From the NCBI RefSeq assembly GCF_000687995.1, contig NZ_JIAC01000001.1, forward strand, positions 372,001 through 436,000: DNA of 64,000 bases, given 5' to 3'. The stretch comes from Selenomonas ruminantium AC2024 (lineage in GTDB: Bacteria; Bacillota; Negativicutes; Selenomonadales; Selenomonadaceae). Numbering within the stretch: the stretch's first letter is position 1; each line of letters starts with the position of its first letter. The translations under genes and the position numbers were made by a program. The notes beneath the pieces were generated by a model, which searched no databases, was not told where the DNA came from, and saw nothing but the letters and a program-made list of their open reading frames with translations. This document shows, piece after piece, positions 42,363 to 50,261 of this stretch.

Positions 42363-44270
42363 TTACTTGTCCACCCGCGTACCAGAGTACGGGTCCGTGG
42401 TGATGACGTTAATCTTTTCACCCTTGGCATTGAACATATGCGTTGCGCAAGCCATGCAGGGGTCAAAGGAACGAATAACCTTCACGATTTCCAGCGGTTT
42501 GTCCGGAATCTTCACCTGCGTATCCTTCATGGCCATTTCGTATGCACCATTGCCGCCCTCATCATCACGCGGGCAGGCATTCCAAGTGGTCGGAACGATA
42601 CACTGATAGTTGTCCGTCTTGCCATCCTTAATGGTAATGTAATGGGACAAAGCGCCGCGCGGTGCTTCGTAGAGGCCAACACCTTTGCATTCTTTCGGCC
42701 AGGTGCTGATTTCCCATTTATCAGAGTTGGCAACCTTGGTATCACCAGTTTTGAGGTTGGCAATGAGCTTATCGAAGAAGAACTTGTTGATTTCGGCAGC
42801 CAGCTGGCAGTCGAGCGCACGGGCAGCCGTGCGGCCAACCATCGTCGGCAGCCATACTTCCGGAGCCAGGCCCAGAACCTTGGATACTGCATCGAGCTGG
42901 TCAAGCATCATCTTTTCTGCCCAGGTCATATCCGGCAGCAGGCCTTTCTTAGCCTTGGTGTAGATGATGATGTAGCGGGCCAGCGGGCCAACTTCACAGA
43001 GTTTGCCCTTCCATTTCGGCGTTTTCAGCCAGGAATATTTGCCGCTTTCATTGAGCGCCTTCCAATCCGTTTCCGTGCCCTCTTTAGGACCGGTGAACTT
43101 AGGTGCAGTAACGCCTTCCCAAGGATGACGGTCTTTCTTCCCGGCAGGATACTCATACCAAGCGTGGTCAACGCTTTCCGTAATATTTTCCGTCGTAACA
43201 TCTTCTGCCGTTACCTCCGAGAACTTAGCTGCTGCGAGCCCCTTGCCGAAGTCTTCAACTACACCGTTGCAGCGGATTAAGAGGTTCTTGAAGAAACCGC
43301 CATCGCTGGTACCCGTGTAGCTTTCAATCGGATATGCACCATAACCCAATACGCAGGTCTTGGCCATACCGCCGCCATCAACGCGGCCAGCTTTCACATA
43401 AGCCGAACCGATTGCCAAAAGGTCAGGCAGATAGTAGTTGTTCACGAGACTTCTGCCCATATTGATGGCTCTGTCCACGATTTCCAGACGGGCCGTGTTG
43501 ACCGGTGCATTGCCGTCTTCCAGAGAAATGGAGCAGGGCATGCCGCCAACCACATAATGCGGATGCGGGTTCTTGCCGCCGAAGATAACGTGCGGCGTAA
43601 CCAGTTCACGCTGCTTGTCCAGCATTTCAAGATAATGTGCTACAGCCAACAGATGAACTTCAGGCGGCAGCAGCTTGTAATCGGGATGATCCCACCAGTT
43701 GGCGGAGAAGATACCGAGCTGACCGCTTTCGACGATAGCTTTTACCTTGTTCTTAATCTGCTCAAAATACTGCGGCGTAGCTGCCGGGAAATCATGCTCA
43801 TAGGCTTCCGTTACGGAAGTGTCCGGAGCACGGAACGGCAGTTTGTAGGTATTGAGCAGCGTATTCTGCAGATTAGCCGTAGCAATGGCATCAGCAGCCA
43901 GTGCTTCTACCGGGCTAACCCAGTCCAGTGCATGGAGATGATAGAAATGCACGATATGGTCCTGCACCGTCAGCGTAGCCGCCATGATGTTGCGAATATA
44001 GTTGGCATTCTTCGGAATCGTGATGCCCAGAGCATCCTCTACGGCGCGCACAGACCCCAAGGCATGTGCCGTGGTGCAAACACCGCAAATACGCTGAATA
44101 TAAGCCCATGCGTCACGAGGGTCACGGTCTTTCATCACCAGTTCCAGACCACGCCAGGCGGTACCGGAGGAAACAGCGTCTGTGACTTTCCCCGTTGCTT
44201 CATCAACCTGTACCTCAACACGAAGATGTCCTTCAATGCGGGTTACCGGATCTACTACTACATGTTTCAT
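42363..44270 (-). CDS. hyaB: [NiFe] hydrogenase large subunit HyaB
   Basis: Catalytic subunit holding the Ni-Fe(CN)2CO centre, 635 residues. The N-terminal nickel pair is RICGVC (Cys62, Cys65) and the C-terminal pair DPCMACATH (Cys605, Cys608, His611). The protease cuts after His611, removing 24 residues; this peptide is longer than the 15 or so usual in E. coli Hya/Hyb. Other group 1 signatures are RIEGHLRVEV, HFYHLHALDWV and the proline-rich central region. It lies between hyaA and hyaC, with 16 and 20 bases between genes. Confidence 0.98.
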   Translation of the reverse strand: MKHVVVDPVTRIEGHLRVEVQVDEATGKVTDAVSSGTAWRGLELVMKDRDPRDAWAYIQRICGVCTTAHALGSVRAVEDALGITIPKNANYIRNIMAATLTVQDHIVHFYHLHALDWVSPVEALAADAIATANLQNTLLNTYKLPFRAPDTSVTEAYEHDFPAATPQYFEQIKNKVKAIVESGQLGIFSANWWDHPDYKLLPPEVHLLAVAHYLEMLDKQRELVTPHVIFGGKNPHPHYVVGGMPCSISLEDGNAPVNTARLEIVDRAINMGRSLVNNYYLPDLLAIGSAYVKAGRVDGGGMAKTCVLGYGAYPIESYTGTSDGGFFKNLLIRCNGVVEDFGKGLAAAKFSEVTAEDVTTENITESVDHAWYEYPAGKKDRHPWEGVTAPKFTGPKEGTETDWKALNESGKYSWLKTPKWKGKLCEVGPLARYIIIYTKAKKGLLPDMTWAEKMMLDQLDAVSKVLGLAPEVWLPTMVGRTAARALDCQLAAEINKFFFDKLIANLKTGDTKVANSDKWEISTWPKECKGVGLYEAPRGALSHYITIKDGKTDNYQCIVPTTWNACPRDDEGGNGAYEMAMKDTQVKIPDKPLEIVKVIRSFDPCMACATHMFNAKGEKINVITTDPYSGTRVDK

Positions 44271-44286
44271 TTATTCACCTGCTCCC

Positions 44287-45363
44287 TTATTCCTCATTAT
44301 GTTCTTCCGCTTCGCGTTTCTGCTTCTGCACGACGCTCATTGCGCCATGAACAGCTACGCCGGCAGCCGTACCAACAGCCATTGCGGCACCAATCTTATC
44401 CACATTTCCGAGAGGACCATACTCCGGCATACGGGTGGTCATGGGGTCCTCGTCCCAGAAATGCGCATTGGAGCAGCCAATGCAGGGAGCACCGGACTGA
44501 ATCGGATAGCTCATGCCCTGGAACCAGCGCAGGTTGCCGCAGGAGTTGTAAGTCTCGGGGCCGCGGCAGCCCAGTTTGTAGAGGCACCAGCCAGCCTTTG
44601 CACCTTCATCATCAAAGTGCTCGGCAAACATCCCAGCATCAAAGAAGGGACGGCGATAGCAGGTATCGTGGATGCGGTTGCCATAGAACTGCTTGGGACG
44701 GCCCTCATTATCAAGAGGCGGCACCGTGCCGAACAGAGCAACGTGCATAACCACGCCCGTCATAACTTCCGGAATCGGGGGGCAGCCCGGTACATTGATT
44801 ACCGGAGTCTTGCCTGCGAAATGGGCAATGCCCGCAGAACCCGTGGGGTTCGGTTTAGCAGCCTGAATACCGCCGGATACGGCGCAGGTGCCGTACGCAA
44901 TGACGGCGGCCGCATTGTGCGCAGCATGCTGCAGGGTCTCGATGAAAGGCTTGCCGCCGGACATGCAGTAAACACCATTGTCCTTCGTGCAGACAGCACC
45001 TTCCACGCACAAGATGTACTGACCCTTGTACTTGTTAATGGTTTCTTCCAAGTGTGCCTCGAAGGGCTCGCCACTGGCAGCACTCAAAAGATGGTCATAC
45101 TCCAGCGCAATCTGGCTCAGCACCAAATCCGATGCCAATGGTGCACCGGAACGGATGAAGGATTCATCACACCCCGTGCATTCATGCCCGTGAATCCAGA
45201 CTACAACCGGCAAAGGCTTCTTTTCGGCAGCTTCCACCACCCTGGACACCTGGTCCGTGCTGAGTCCCATCAGGGAAGTCAGCGCTACGCAAGCTTTCAC
45301 AAAGCTGCGGCGGCTCATGCCTTTTCTGAGATATACATCCCACATACTCTCCCGTTTGTCCAC
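44287..45363 (-). CDS. hyaA: [NiFe] hydrogenase small subunit HyaA
   Basis: Electron-transfer subunit with three iron-sulfur clusters, 358 residues. The twin-arginine signal SRRSFVKA (about 17-24) sends the folded HyaA-HyaB dimer to the periplasm. The proximal cluster begins with HGHECTGCDES (Cys62, Cys65), and later Cys and His ligands are visible (CPPIPEV; HDTCYRRPFFD; GCRGPETYNSCG; CIGCSNAHFWD). A C-terminal hydrophobic helix (AAMAVGTAAGVAVHGAMSVV) anchors it to the membrane, next to HyaC. It is first gene of the hydrogenase operon. Confidence 0.98.
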   Translation of the reverse strand: MDKRESMWDVYLRKGMSRRSFVKACVALTSLMGLSTDQVSRVVEAAEKKPLPVVVWIHGHECTGCDESFIRSGAPLASDLVLSQIALEYDHLLSAASGEPFEAHLEETINKYKGQYILCVEGAVCTKDNGVYCMSGGKPFIETLQHAAHNAAAVIAYGTCAVSGGIQAAKPNPTGSAGIAHFAGKTPVINVPGCPPIPEVMTGVVMHVALFGTVPPLDNEGRPKQFYGNRIHDTCYRRPFFDAGMFAEHFDDEGAKAGWCLYKLGCRGPETYNSCGNLRWFQGMSYPIQSGAPCIGCSNAHFWDEDPMTTRMPEYGPLGNVDKIGAAMAVGTAAGVAVHGAMSVVQKQKREAEEHNEE

Positions 45364-45694
45364 TTTTTTACCTCCTCTTGATTATCCTTGCAATAATTGC
45401 CACAGAAAATTCCACCGCTGGCTCATTTGCGGTTTCATAAAGAAAATCTATTAGCGAACAGTCTTATTATACGCTGAAAAAATACAAAATGCTATATCTA
45501 TAAATGCATTTATTCACCATAAATTAACTTTATTTTCGCCAGGCAATAAAGCAAGAATATCCTTTGATAAACAGGACTAATAACGCCCATTTTCCATAGA
45601 TATCCATGTTCACCATTTTCGCCAAACCCCTGCTTTTTTCCTGCTACGAAAAAACATTTTAAGCCTAAATAAAAACGAAATTATCCTGTTCATC
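45364..45694. other. A/T-rich intergenic region upstream of hyaA
   Basis: No gene is visible. A TATAAT (45466-45471, minus strand) about 100 bases before hyaA could be the -10 of the hydrogenase promoter, but no good -35 lies 16-18 bases away, so an activator may be needed. No clear FNR or sigma-54 site was found by eye. Confidence 0.4.
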
Positions 45695-45723
45695 TTGCAA
45701 AACAATAGAAAACGCGGTATACT
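45695..45723 (+). promoter_or_regulatory. Promoter of the tRNA-Ala gene
   Basis: TTGCAA (45695-45700), 17 bases, TATACT (45718-45723), 38 bases before the tRNA. Confidence 0.75.
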
Positions 45724-45761
45724 TCTAATTGGTTGCTGATGAAGCATAATCCACATTAATT

Positions 45762-45837
45762 GGGGACATAGCTCAGCTGGGAGAGCACCAGGTTCGCAAT
45801 CTGGGGGTCGAGGGTTCAAGCCCCTTTGTCTCCACCA
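45762..45837 (+). tRNA. tRNA-Ala (anticodon CGC)
   Basis: A 76-base cloverleaf: acceptor GGGGACA pairs with TGTCTCC, including the G3-U70 wobble that is the alanine identity element. The D-arm starts AGCTCAGCTGGGAGAGC. The anticodon stem CCAGG/TCTGG has loop TTCGCAA, giving anticodon CGC for codon GCG. The T-arm is GAGGG-TTCAAGC-CCCTT. ACCA is encoded at the 3' end. Confidence 0.95.
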
Positions 45838-45850
45838 ATTTTGAAATAAC

Positions 45851-45878
45851 AAAGCCTTCCTCAGGGGAGGTTTTTTTC
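45851..45878 (+). terminator. Terminator after tRNA-Ala
   Basis: CCTTCC-TCAG-GGGAGG stem followed by TTTTTTTC, 17 bases after the tRNA end. Confidence 0.8.
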
Positions 45879-45902
45879 TTGTATATACGAGGAGAATAAA
45901 AC

Positions 45903-47240
45903 ATGGAGCGCCGCGTACTTTTCACCATTATGCTCACATCTTTCCTTACCCCTTTTACAGGCAGTGCCTTGAATCTGGCTCTGCCTTCTTTGGGTGCAGA
46001 ATTTGGCGCTTCGCCAGCGTCCTTAGGCTGGGTGCTGGGCAGTTTTCTGCTGGCGGCCATTGTCGTGCTGCTGCCTTTTGGGAAACTTGCCGACCGCTAT
46101 GGAAAACGGCGATTTTTCATCATGGGTAACGGGATTTTTGCCCTGACTTCTTTGGCAGCTTGTTTTGCCCCGAACCTGCCTCTGCTGATTGCCGCCCGCG
46201 CAGCCCAGGGCATCGGTTCTGCCATGACCTTTGCCACCTCCATGTCCATCCTGACGCTGGTAATCCCCAAGGAGCGCCGTGGTTGGGCCATGGGCTGGAA
46301 TGTGGCAGTTGTTTACACCGGCCTCACCTTAGGGCCTGCCGCCGGTGGTTTTCTCAACTACTATTACGGCTGGCAAAGCATCTTCGTGGTGCTCTCCCTC
46401 CTTGGCGGCATCGCCTTTCTGGCCGCCCGCCATTTCCTGCAGGAAGAATGGTACGAGGACAGCAGCCCCCAATGGGACAAAAAAGGCGCCGTCCTTTACG
46501 GCGGCGCTATTCTCCTCGTCATCTACAGTCTGTCCCAACTGCTTGCTGAACCACTGGCCCCCGCGCTTTTATGCGCAGGCCTGCTGCTGTTTGCTGTGTT
46601 CATTCGCTATGAACGGCACACGAAAAATCCACTTCTGCCGGTAAGTCTGCTGTTTACCAACCGGCCTTTTTCCCTTTCCTGTCTGGCGGCACTGCTCAAC
46701 TACTGTGCCACCTTTGCCACCAGTTTATTGCTATCGCTCTATCTGCAGTCAATTCTGGGACTGACCTCGCGCAGCGCGGGACTTATCCTGCTGGCCCAGC
46801 CCATCATCATGGCCAGCCTTTCCCCCTTGATGGGCAAGCTGTCGGATAAATACTCACCCACAAAGCTTGCCGCCTTGGGCATGGCAGTCATCACCATCGG
46901 CTTAGGCGGTTTTGCCCTGACGGTTCACAATCTCTCCCTGTATCTGCTCATCCCCATGCTCATCATCACCGGCACCGGCTTCGCCCTATTTGCCGCCCCC
47001 AACAACAACGCCATCATGAGTTCCGTTGAGAAAAAACACTACAGCCTCGCCGCCAGTCTGCTGAGCACAACCCGCCTGTTTGGTCAGGTACTCAGCGTTG
47101 CCATCATGAATTTAATCCTGTCCCTCCAATGGGCAGATTGCGCCCCACGCGAAATTCTCTTACAAAACCTGCAAATCGCCCTGCTCTGCTTCGCCCTCTT
47201 CTCCGCAGCAGGCGTAATACCCGCAAAAGCACGAAAATAA
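45903..47240 (+). CDS. MFS drug/solute exporter (DHA2 / EmrB-QacA type)
   Basis: A 445-residue proton-driven transporter with 12-14 membrane spans. The family motif A loop is GKLADRYGKRRFFIMG (about 60-75). Motif C, typical of exporters, is visible in span 5 (VVYTGLTLGPAAGGFL), and the second-half A-like motif is SPLMGKLSDKYSPTKLA. Acidic residues in the first span are absent, so the substrate range cannot be guessed. GAGGAG precedes the ATG. It is a single gene just after the tRNA terminator; no regulator is adjacent. Confidence 0.9.
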   Translation: MERRVLFTIMLTSFLTPFTGSALNLALPSLGAEFGASPASLGWVLGSFLLAAIVVLLPFGKLADRYGKRRFFIMGNGIFALTSLAACFAPNLPLLIAARAAQGIGSAMTFATSMSILTLVIPKERRGWAMGWNVAVVYTGLTLGPAAGGFLNYYYGWQSIFVVLSLLGGIAFLAARHFLQEEWYEDSSPQWDKKGAVLYGGAILLVIYSLSQLLAEPLAPALLCAGLLLFAVFIRYERHTKNPLLPVSLLFTNRPFSLSCLAALLNYCATFATSLLLSLYLQSILGLTSRSAGLILLAQPIIMASLSPLMGKLSDKYSPTKLAALGMAVITIGLGGFALTVHNLSLYLLIPMLIITGTGFALFAAPNNNAIMSSVEKKHYSLAASLLSTTRLFGQVLSVAIMNLILSLQWADCAPREILLQNLQIALLCFALFSAAGVIPAKARK

Positions 47241-47249
47241 GGACTGCGA

Positions 47250-47825
47250 AATTGCAGTTTGTTGGTTAGTACGTGCTGAAATATTTTTGTTACAGCTCAG
47301 TTTGGGTGGAGGTGGTAATACTTTTCGCCGTTGCACTGAATGACCCACAAGCAAATTTATGGGCTTTTTAGTTACCTGCGCCGGGCAAGACCGGCGGCGC
47401 GTATGTTCATATCAGTGTTTAGTTTATACCGTTTGTGGGCCAGTCCTCACTTCGTTCGGACAGTCGTTCCACGGCGAAAAGCATCACCACCTCCGCCCTA
47501 AGCGGCGTCCGCATAAAATGTATTTTTCCTCGATGATAAGCAACAAGTACATCGATGTTCTTGTTACGGGAGCAACGAGTTCGTGGCAATTGCCTCATCC
47601 GCAACTTGGGGCGAATGAGGGAGTGATTTTTCTGTAGGGAGCGACTGCCTGAACGCAGTGAAGGCCGGCCCCATGTAGGACGCTGCCAAGCAAATACGCT
47701 GAAAGCTGCGCCGTTGGCCTGCCCGGCGCGAGTAACTGGACAGCACTATTTTGTGAAGGGGTCGTTTAGCGGAAAACAGAAAAATTACTCCCTCGTTCGC
47801 CCCTGACAACGTATGAACGGGATAT
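47250..47825 (-). repeat. Intergenic hairpin-rich repeat, copy C (inverted copy of B)
   Basis: Reads as the reverse complement of 24758-25319 over nearly its full length. Matching blocks include the 28-base arms (47306-47333 and 47471-47498, with the inner GCGCCG-type hairpin at 47378-47400), the CATCGATGT spacer (47550-47558), and the unit-1 arms AGTGATTTTTCTG (47622-47634) and CAGAAAAATTACT (47777-47789). Differences are mostly compensating or in loops. No gene is supported here; open frames in it mirror those of copy B but end differently. With copy B it brackets 22 kb. Confidence 0.8.
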
Positions 47826-47840
47826 CTTTCCCACGAACTA

Positions 47841-47868
47841 AACAGCCCGTTAATGCTGTTTTTTATTT
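47841..47868 (+). terminator. Plus-strand terminator beyond repeat C
   Basis: AACAGC-CCGTTAAT-GCTGTT followed by TTTTATTTATT. It would end transcripts coming from the MFS gene through the repeat. Confidence 0.55.
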
Positions 47869-48346
47869 ATTCCAATATATTTTTGCCATCCAGTACGGCT
47901 TCTACCAGGGCCTCCCCCACATACCGAAGTTTCAGCGAAAAATGGGGGCGCTGCTCCTCCAGCAGGTGGAAGAATATCTTATCCCCTTCCCAGAGGGGCA
48001 GCTCATAGACCTTTTCCTTGTCTATCCATTCCAGCGTTCCCTCGTTGCACTCGCCGATTTCTCCCTCATAAGCCGAGGCCGTGTAGAGGAACATATATTC
48101 GGTCTGCCATTTGTCGGACATAAAGGTGATAATGCCCCGCTGTTTATACTCCGTAAGCGTCAGACCGGTTTCTTCCCGTGCCTCCCGCAGCAGACATTCC
48201 TCCGGGGATTCATCCGCCTCGAAATGGCCGCCAATCCCCACCCATTTATCCTTATTGATATCATGCGCCTTTTTTACCCGGTGCATCATCAGATACCGGC
48301 CATCCTTTTCAATATAACAAAGGGTAGTCAAATTACTTTTCGGCAT
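47867..48346 (-). CDS. NUDIX hydrolase (8-oxo-dGTP diphosphatase / MutT-like)
   Basis: A 159-residue nucleotide pyrophosphatase. The Nudix box GHFEADESPEECLLREAREETG (shown in part; about 41-63) has all Gly, Glu and Arg residues of the GX5EX7REUXEEXGU pattern. The N-terminus TTLCYIEKDGRYLMMHRVKK resembles Firmicute 8-oxo-dGTPases (MutX type), a guess based on similarity. The start MPKSN has GAAGGCGAG upstream; ATG 48361 is a possible alternative. It is the last gene of the symporter-apbE-larE operon. Confidence 0.9.
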   Translation of the reverse strand: MPKSNLTTLCYIEKDGRYLMMHRVKKAHDINKDKWVGIGGHFEADESPEECLLREAREETGLTLTEYKQRGIITFMSDKWQTEYMFLYTASAYEGEIGECNEGTLEWIDKEKVYELPLWEGDKIFFHLLEEQRPHFSLKLRYVGEALVEAVLDGKNILE

Positions 48347-48364
48347 ATTCTCGCCTTCCATCCT

Positions 48365-49186
48365 TCACCGTCTTATGGTTTCGTTCAGGCTTCCCTGACG
48401 GTATCCCTGTAAATCCATGGTCACATAGGCAAAGCCCAGTTCCTTTAACTTCTTCACCACATCGTTGCACAAATCCGCGTCTGTCAAACGGGCCATATCC
48501 TCATGAACCAGTTCCAGACGAGCCAGATTTTCGTGACTGCGCACCCGGACATTATGGAAGCCCCGCTTTTGCAGATAGGCTTCGGCCTGTTCTATGCGCT
48601 TCAATTTATCAGCCGTTATCTTTTCCCGATAGGGAATGCGGGAGGCCAAGCAGGCCGAGGCAGGCTTTTGCGCGCAGGCCAGCCCCAGTTCGGCCGCATA
48701 GGCACGAATGTCCGCTTTGGTAAAGCCGGCTTCCTGCAGCGGGCTGATGATCCCCAGTTCCCGCAGAGCCCTCCGGCCCGGCCGGTAATCATGCCAGTCG
48801 TCCACATTGCCGCCATCGAGCAGGTGAACAAAACCTGCCTGCCCGGCTAACTTCCGCAGGCGGTTAAAAATCAGCCGCTTGCAGTAATAACAGCGGTCCG
48901 GCGGATTATTGCGCACATCCTTCATCCGGATTAAATCCAGTTTTGTCACCTGCTGGCGCAGCCCTTCCTGCTCACAAAAAGCCCGGGCCGCAGCAATCTC
49001 ACTTGCTGGCATCAGCGCACTTTCCGCCGTCAGAGCCAATATCTGCTCATTGCTCATAACCTGCTGCGCAGCCTTTAACAGCACCGTCGAATCCACACCT
49101 GCAGAAAAAGCTACGGCCACCCGGCCGTAGCTTCTCAGCAGGAAATGAAGTTTATCGACTTTTGACTGTAAATCCTTGTCCATCAT
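48365..49186 (-). CDS. larE: LarE, sacrificial sulfur transferase for the nickel-pincer cofactor
   Basis: ATP-pyrophosphatase family enzyme, 273 residues. The PP-loop is AFSAGVDSTVLL (about 26-37). The region GLACAQKPASACLASRIPY (about 165-183) carries the Cys that donates sulfur in classic LarE, and RCYYCKRLIF is also conserved. LarE adds thiols to pyridinium biscarboxylate on the way to the nickel-pincer cofactor of lactate racemase-type enzymes. No larA, larB or larC is in this window. The start overlaps the apbE stop (ATGA). Confidence 0.9.
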   Translation of the reverse strand: MMDKDLQSKVDKLHFLLRSYGRVAVAFSAGVDSTVLLKAAQQVMSNEQILALTAESALMPASEIAAARAFCEQEGLRQQVTKLDLIRMKDVRNNPPDRCYYCKRLIFNRLRKLAGQAGFVHLLDGGNVDDWHDYRPGRRALRELGIISPLQEAGFTKADIRAYAAELGLACAQKPASACLASRIPYREKITADKLKRIEQAEAYLQKRGFHNVRVRSHENLARLELVHEDMARLTDADLCNDVVKKLKELGFAYVTMDLQGYRQGSLNETIRR

Positions 49187-50241
49187 TGTAACTCTCCACT
49201 TCCTTGCCAGAATTGAAACTCCTCTGACACGTTTTCCATTTCCGCTGCCATATTACCCGTTGTCCAAAGCTGATAGCGGCCATCCACCACGGCGCCTTCC
49301 ACCCCCCGTGGCAGAGTCTGCAAAAAGCGGGTTCCTTGCTCCGGCCCCAGGACAAAAACCGCCGTGGTCAGCAGGTCCGTCAGCATACCGCCATCCGGCA
49401 CGGATGCATCCGCCAAAATGGTGACGCTCATGGCACCGGATTGAGCAGGACGGCCGGTACGGGGGTCGATAATATGGTGATAGCGAACACCGCCGGCCTC
49501 AAAGAATCGCTCATAATCCCCGGAGGTAGACAGAGCCGCATCCTGCAGGGACAGCACCGCCATCTTCTGCTGGGCATCATCCTTGCGGGGATGGCGCAGG
49601 CCAATTCGCCAGGACTTCCCTTCTTTATTCAGCCCCAGCCCATACATGGAACTAGCACCCAAATTAATCAGACCGTCCTTAATGCCGTATTTTGCATAAA
49701 TCTGCCGCACTTCGTCCACTGCAAAGCCCTTGGCAATACCGCCTAAGTCCACCCCCATGCCCTTCTCCTGCAAGCGGGCACTATGAGTTTCTTCATTGAG
49801 CTCCAGCTTCTGCCAGCCCACCAGTTTTTGAGCTGCCATCAGCTCCTGCGGGGAAGGCACTTTTGCATGGTCGGTGCCAATCCCCCACAAATCCACCAAG
49901 GGTTTCGTGGTCACATCAAAGGCCCCGTTGGTTTTTGCTGCATAAGTCTGGGCAAAGGCCAGCATCTTGTAAACCTCCGGATGCAGGCTCACCCAATGGC
50001 CAGACCCTGCGTATTGCGCCAGTTTGCACACATCGCTGTCGGGCACATTCGGATTGACCATGCCATCAATATTTTTCAGCCGGGCCATGCTTTCATCAAT
50101 AGCGGCTTTGGCATCAGCTCCATCAGCAGTGAGGGTGACCGCCGTATCCAAAACGATATCGCTTTTTTGCACCTGCTGTTCCCCACAGCCGGCACACAAA
50201 CACAAGCATACCAGCAGGAGCACCGCATACAGCTTCTTCAT
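49183..50241 (-). CDS. apbE: FAD:protein FMN transferase ApbE (lipoprotein)
   Basis: Attaches FMN covalently to Thr/Ser of flavoproteins such as Nqr/Rnf subunits, outside the inner membrane. The protein has 352 residues. The signal MKKLYAVLLLVCLCLCAGC ends in a lipobox. Family motifs are NAFDVTTKPLVDLWGIG, GVDLGGIAKGFAVDEV (about 165-180), INLGASSMYGLG and HHIIDPRTGRPA with the downstream MLTDLLTTAVF. The start 50241 was chosen for its AAGGAAG spacing. No target flavoprotein is encoded nearby, so the substrate lies elsewhere in the genome. Confidence 0.93.
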   Translation of the reverse strand: MKKLYAVLLLVCLCLCAGCGEQQVQKSDIVLDTAVTLTADGADAKAAIDESMARLKNIDGMVNPNVPDSDVCKLAQYAGSGHWVSLHPEVYKMLAFAQTYAAKTNGAFDVTTKPLVDLWGIGTDHAKVPSPQELMAAQKLVGWQKLELNEETHSARLQEKGMGVDLGGIAKGFAVDEVRQIYAKYGIKDGLINLGASSMYGLGLNKEGKSWRIGLRHPRKDDAQQKMAVLSLQDAALSTSGDYERFFEAGGVRYHHIIDPRTGRPAQSGAMSVTILADASVPDGGMLTDLLTTAVFVLGPEQGTRFLQTLPRGVEGAVVDGRYQLWTTGNMAAEMENVSEEFQFWQGSGELQ

Positions 50242-50261
50242 GTCAGGCATCTTCCTTCAGC

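Noticed and set aside
44182-45381. 399-codon plus-strand frame opposite hyaA
   Set aside because: It is the antisense shadow of a hydrogenase small subunit whose Cys motifs are certain.
45762-45837. tRNA as an attachment site for an integrated element
   Set aside because: No second copy of the tRNA 3' end and no integrase are visible in the window.
24758-47825. Composite transposon or genomic island bounded by the inverted repeats
   Set aside because: No transposase or integrase is present, and the interior holds housekeeping-type genes with the same base and codon character as the flanks.
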